Assembly: GCF_030052815.1 (NCBI RefSeq)
Contig: NC_079495.1
Span: 41,917,651-41,981,650 of the forward strand
Reading direction: 5' to 3'
DNA length: 64,000 nucleotides
Source: Hevea brasiliensis
Taxonomy: Eukaryota > Streptophyta > Magnoliopsida > Malpighiales > Euphorbiaceae
Part shown: positions 60,301 through 64,000 of the stretch, piece by piece
Layout of the letters: every line of letters starts with the position of its first letter
Numbering within the stretch: the stretch's first letter is position 1
Position numbers and translations under genes: made by a program
Notes under the pieces: generated by a model
The model's input: the letters and a program-made list of their open reading frames with translations, nothing else
The model's database searches: none
What the model was told of the DNA's origin: nothing

Positions 60301-61040
60301 TTAAATTCTTGTTGACAATTATTGTCTTGAATTTAATTATGATTTTAAGTATCCACTATTTACATGATTTATGAATTGTGATTTAAATTGTATTTGGTTA
60401 ATGTTGTGCACCACTGAGACATTGTCTCAAATGATAGCTTTTATTGCCGCAGTAGAGAGACAGCAGGCAAGCAGACTAGGCCGCATATACATCCAAATGA
60501 GGGATTATCGGTATTATGAGTATACCGATTTTGCATTTTGTAATCAGAATGTATGACATCGTATGTACATATTGTATTTGGTTTTGAGCATTTGTAAATT
60601 AAATTAAATTGTACTTGAAGTTGTAAATTAATTATGAGTGTTTTGGATTGTAAAAGTTATATTATATTTCCTTATCTTAGACTTTGAAAAATTTCTATGG
60701 AATTGAGTTGATGAATTGTTGTGTTGAGAAATGTATTGAAGTTGAGATTTGGAAAATTATAGAAATGCTTTTATGTGTTTTCTCAAGAACTGCTTTATCC
60801 AAAATACAGAGGGCACTTTGCCAAAAATTTTACGTAAATTCTAAATAAATCAAATGAGTTAGTTATTTCACTTGACCACCAAAGTCTTTAACACTGTAAA
60901 TAGTGCTCACCATCAGAAAAGAAGTAAGAAAAGTTTTTAAAATCCCTTGTAGTGTATTTAATGGGTTATCGAGACGAGTTGGTAATTCATTAGGTATACT
61001 ACGGATCATGTTATGCCTTACAGAGTGGTAAGGTGTGACA
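57378..61040 (+). mobile_element. Element D 5' LTR (group 1), 3.66 kb
   Basis: Bounded by TGTAACACCCTAAT and AAGGTGTGACA, followed by a primer site and gag. Closest to the solo LTR at 33279 in its first part. It has donor AAG|GTAAGTTT (58237), TTGTGCACAA (59731-59740), and hairpin TGAGAC/GTCTCA (60415-60429). The acceptor equivalent reads TTTCTCGCTT where relatives have TTTCTCAGTT. Many CAG sites of relatives read CG or CGC here. Confidence 0.9.
60415..60429 (+). other. Conserved first hairpin, element D variant
   Basis: TGAGAC (60415-60420) pairs with GTCTCA (60424-60429) over a 3-nt loop. It replaces the CTGAGT/ACTCAG of other group 1 LTRs, with both arms changed. GTGCACCAC precedes it. 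The second hairpin is weak here. Confidence 0.7.
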
Positions 61041-61048
61041 TGTTTTAG

Positions 61049-61059
61049 TGGTATCGAGC
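61049..61059 (+). other. Primer-binding site of element D, one base short
   Basis: TGGTATCGAGC, which is the usual site with the A of CAG missing. Either a real deletion or a consensus error (see findings). Confidence 0.8.
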
Positions 61060-61223
61060 AAAGTTTTTAAATTCGCTTTCACTGTTATTTGAATGTTCTT
61101 TCTGCATAGTACAACCGCTCAATATCATTGTTTGATACATACAAGACATTACAAGATAAATATGCACTAACGAGTGAATATTCTTGTGTTATTGTTCAGA
61201 AAGCTAAGATCCTCGCATTGAAT

Positions 61224-64000
61224 ATGGAAGAGGGTGATCGCTCAATGATCACCTATTGAGGCCGAGGTGCAAGGGGATGCCCCACTGTACAAAATGTCGG
61301 TGGTTCAAAGAAGACACCTGCATCAGCATCAGCTTTCGCCGGTTCGCCACAGATGGTCGCAATATTCCAACAAATGGCTGGTAATGCACCTACTCAAGTC
61401 CCAATTCACACCCGTGGTACAACCACGCCTCCTACGAGACAGATGATAAATTGATGAAGTATGGGGCTACAGAGTTCAAGGGGACAGAGATCCTCTAGAA
61501 GTGAACAAAGGGTTAGAGAGGATGGATAGGGTGTTCAAGAAACTTCATTGTACAGAGGAGCTCAGACTTGAATACTCAAGATCCTTACTACAAGGGGATG
61601 CTTATGATCGTGGAAAACCATTCCCACACCGTAGAACTCGCAAGGTTGACTGGAATGACTTCCTCGTGAATTCATGTAAATACATCCTCGATGCCTATGT
61701 AGACCGTAAGCTGCAAGAATTCTTAAGTTTGAAACAGAGGGGCGATCGCTGGTCGAGTATGAAAGAGAATTTTCCCGCCTTAGCCATTATGCAGTGAGTC
61801 TACTCTCTACCAAAGAGGAGAGATGCAAGAGGTTTGAAACCGGCTTGAAGCCCAGATCGAGTACAAGTGCTCTGGCTTCAAACACACTAACTTCTCTCGA
61901 ACTTGTTTCTCAAGCCCTAGAGTTGGAAAGAGTTGAGTTTGAGATCGCTTCCCGAGAAGAAGAGGTCGAGAAGACAGAGAAAGAGGGAAAATCAAGAGAT
62001 CGTAGTTCCAAAGTGGTCATACCGGAAAGAGGAAGAACTATGGGGACATGGCAGAGGTGGCAAGAAACTGGTAGGGGAAGACATTCGGGACAGAGACCTC
62101 CCTATCCGGTCACAGAGTACCGTAAGTTCCTATCCTCCCGCCAATGTGAAACTTGTGGAAAGAATCATGGTGGAATCATACAAGGCTATTGGAGCTCGTT
62201 ATAACCGTGGAGGCACCGGACACTTTGCCAAGGATCGCACCAGAGTCGCAGAGTTGGACCACCTCCTACCATCGCAGAATGGCCTCAGAGCCCCGTCACC
62301 GTAAGCTCACAACCACCTAGCAGAGGTAGAGGCAGGGTAGAGGTAACCCAAAGAGCAGCCAAGGCACAAGAAACAATCAGAGCAAGACAAGTGCTCCGTG
62401 CAGTCTATGCCATGAGACAGAGAGAAGAGGCAGAGACATCCGATGTTGTGGCCGGTACCTTCTCAACTTTTAACCGTAATGTATTTGTGCTATTTGATCC
62501 GGTTCTACCCATTCTTATGTGAGTGCTAGCATCATTGATTGCATTGTCGCTCCATGTACAAAAATGGACTTTGAGGTGCTAGTAACAAGTCCGCTAGACA
62601 GAGGTCGTGGTTAATAGGATGTATAGAGATTGCCCTTTGGTGATCCAAGGACACACTTTCCTGTCGATTTCATTGAAATGCCCTTCAGAGATTATGATAT
62701 CATCTTGGGCATGGATTGGTTAGCTAGGCATCATGCCATGATTGATCAGAGATCAAGATACCACTTTTGGTCTCCTCGATGCTGATGTGGTGATACATGG
62801 GGAGAGGCAGCTATTGCCATCCAACATCATTTCGCCGCACTAGCCGTAAAAATGATCGTAAAAGGGTGTGAAGCATACTTGGCACATGTGGTAGACACCC
62901 AAGTGGGGAGTCCAAAGATTGAAGGACATCCCTAAAGACATGACTTTCCGCATGTGTTTCGATGAATTGCCGTGATTACCTCCGGAAAGAGAAGTGCGCT
63001 TTGAAATTAATGTTCTCGCTGGTGTGGATCCAATCTCCATAACGCCATACGTAATGGCACCAAAGCAGAGTTGAAGGAGTCAAGATACAGCTTGCAAGAA
63101 TTACTTGAAAAGGGCTTCATCCGCCCTAGTGTGTCACCTTGGGGAGCACCTGTTGTTTGTTAAGAAGAAGGATGGTACTCTCGCTATGCATTGACTACGT
63201 GCGCTGAATAGGGTGACAATAAAGAATGATATCCATTGCTCTCGCATTGATGATCCGCTCGATCGCTTGAAGGGTGCAAAGAAGATTCTCCAAAATTGAT
63301 TTGCGATCCGGTTATCATCGCTTGAAGGTGCAAGAGCAGAGTATTCCAAAATCGCCGTAACTCGGTATGGCCACTATGAGTTTCTAGTAATGCCATTCGG
63401 GTTGACAAATGCTCCACCGCTTATGGATCCGATGAACACTATCTTCGCACCATATCTTGATCAATTTGTGGTGGTGTTTATTGATGACATTTTGATATAC
63501 TCGAGGAGTGCAGAGGAGCATGATAGACATCTCATGGATTGTACCGCAGACTTTAAGGGAGAAACATTGTACGCCAAATTGTCGAAATGTGAATTTTGGT
63601 CAAGGAAATCTCCTTTGGGACATGTTGTGTCACCAAGGGATCAAGGTAGATTCCAGAAGGTAGAAGCTATCCTTAATTGGAAACCGCCAGAACATCACGT
63701 AAATTCAGCTCGGGCTTAGCTGGATATTACCGCCGGTTTGTGAAGGATTTTCTATGTTATCTTCTCCACCGACCAAGCCGCCTGGAAAGATGTAAAATTT
63801 CGTGGACCGATAAATGTCACAGAGTTTTGATGAGTTGAAGAGGTGCTTAATCAAGCTCCAGCTTCTCACTTTACCTACTCCGTAAAGAATACACGCTTTA
63901 TAGTGATGCTTCTCACAATGGGTTAGGCTGCATCGATGCAAGATCGAATGTCATTGCTTATGCATCACGCCACCAAACCGCATGAGAGGAACTACCCAAC
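61224..64000 (+). pseudogene. Element D gag-pol (partial, many frameshifts)
   Basis: Starts at ATG 61224 after the primer site and runs off the window. Pieces in different frames match Gag (ERMDRVFKKLHCTEELRLEYS, QEFLSLKQR), a knuckle region near 62150-62230, protease near 62490, RT (GHYEFLV-like at 63371, [12 protein letters not shown] at 63470), and the start of RNase H near 63900 ([13 protein letters not shown]). Small indels interrupt every domain, often at places where B or C has CAG or CTG. RT keeps the D-D pair. Integrase and the 3' LTR lie beyond 64000. The breaks may be biological decay, sequence error, or both. Confidence 0.88.

Overview
This window is repeat-dense, gene-poor plant nuclear DNA. 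Almost all of it is Ty3/gypsy LTR retrotransposons inserted into one another. The coding remnants have a chromovirus layout of the Tekay/Del kind: Gag with a CCHC knuckle, protease, reverse transcriptase, RNase H, integrase, and a C-terminal chromodomain. The primer-binding site resembles initiator tRNA-Met, and the LTRs are 3.1-4.0 kb long. Clade and host come from family knowledge. The plant looks like a dicot, but I cannot name the species from the sequence. I see no host gene, tRNA, rRNA or CRISPR array, and every retroelement reading frame is broken.

Layout. 1-15328: a direct tandem segmental duplication with a 9,848-bp period. Each unit carries minisatellites, a minus-strand LTR and a plus-strand LTR inserted in it; the second unit is cut at 15329 by another minus-strand LTR. 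15329-19020: that minus-strand LTR runs into a 13-N gap (18269-18281), followed by the 3' end of a plus-strand LTR. 19021-22866: integrase-chromodomain fragment, polypurine tract and full 3' LTR. 22867-27726: fragments of two minus-strand LTRs and one plus-strand LTR. 27727-39261: a plus-strand LTR, minus-strand LTR pieces, and a solo LTR (33279-37314) with an intact CTAAC target duplication. 39262-64000: a nest of plus-strand elements. LTR E (39262) is split by element B (43093), B's gag is split by element C (47680), C's 3' LTR is split by element D (57378), and D runs out of the window.

The LTRs fall into two groups. Group 1 (4063, 15329, 18282, 25587, 30964, 33279, 43093, 57378): those with an intact 3' end finish in GTGTGACA, and the group carries the palindrome TTGTGCACAA and a CTGAGT/ACTCAG-type hairpin (TGAGAC/GTCTCA in the 57378 type). 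Group 2 (1652, 19757, 27727, 39262, 47680): the two intact 3' ends (19757, 47680) finish in GTGTCACA, and the group carries TTGGCATGCCAA and a CTAAGCA/TGCTTAG hairpin.

The most interesting signal is non-coding. These long LTRs share (i) arrays of roughly 190-215-bp modules built around CATAAC, (ii) a pair of abutting hairpins whose stems change sequence between groups but still pair, and (iii) a self-complementary palindrome that differs between groups but sits in a corresponding place. Together they suggest a structured RNA leader with splicing signals. The two groups may be using different versions of the same RNA architecture.
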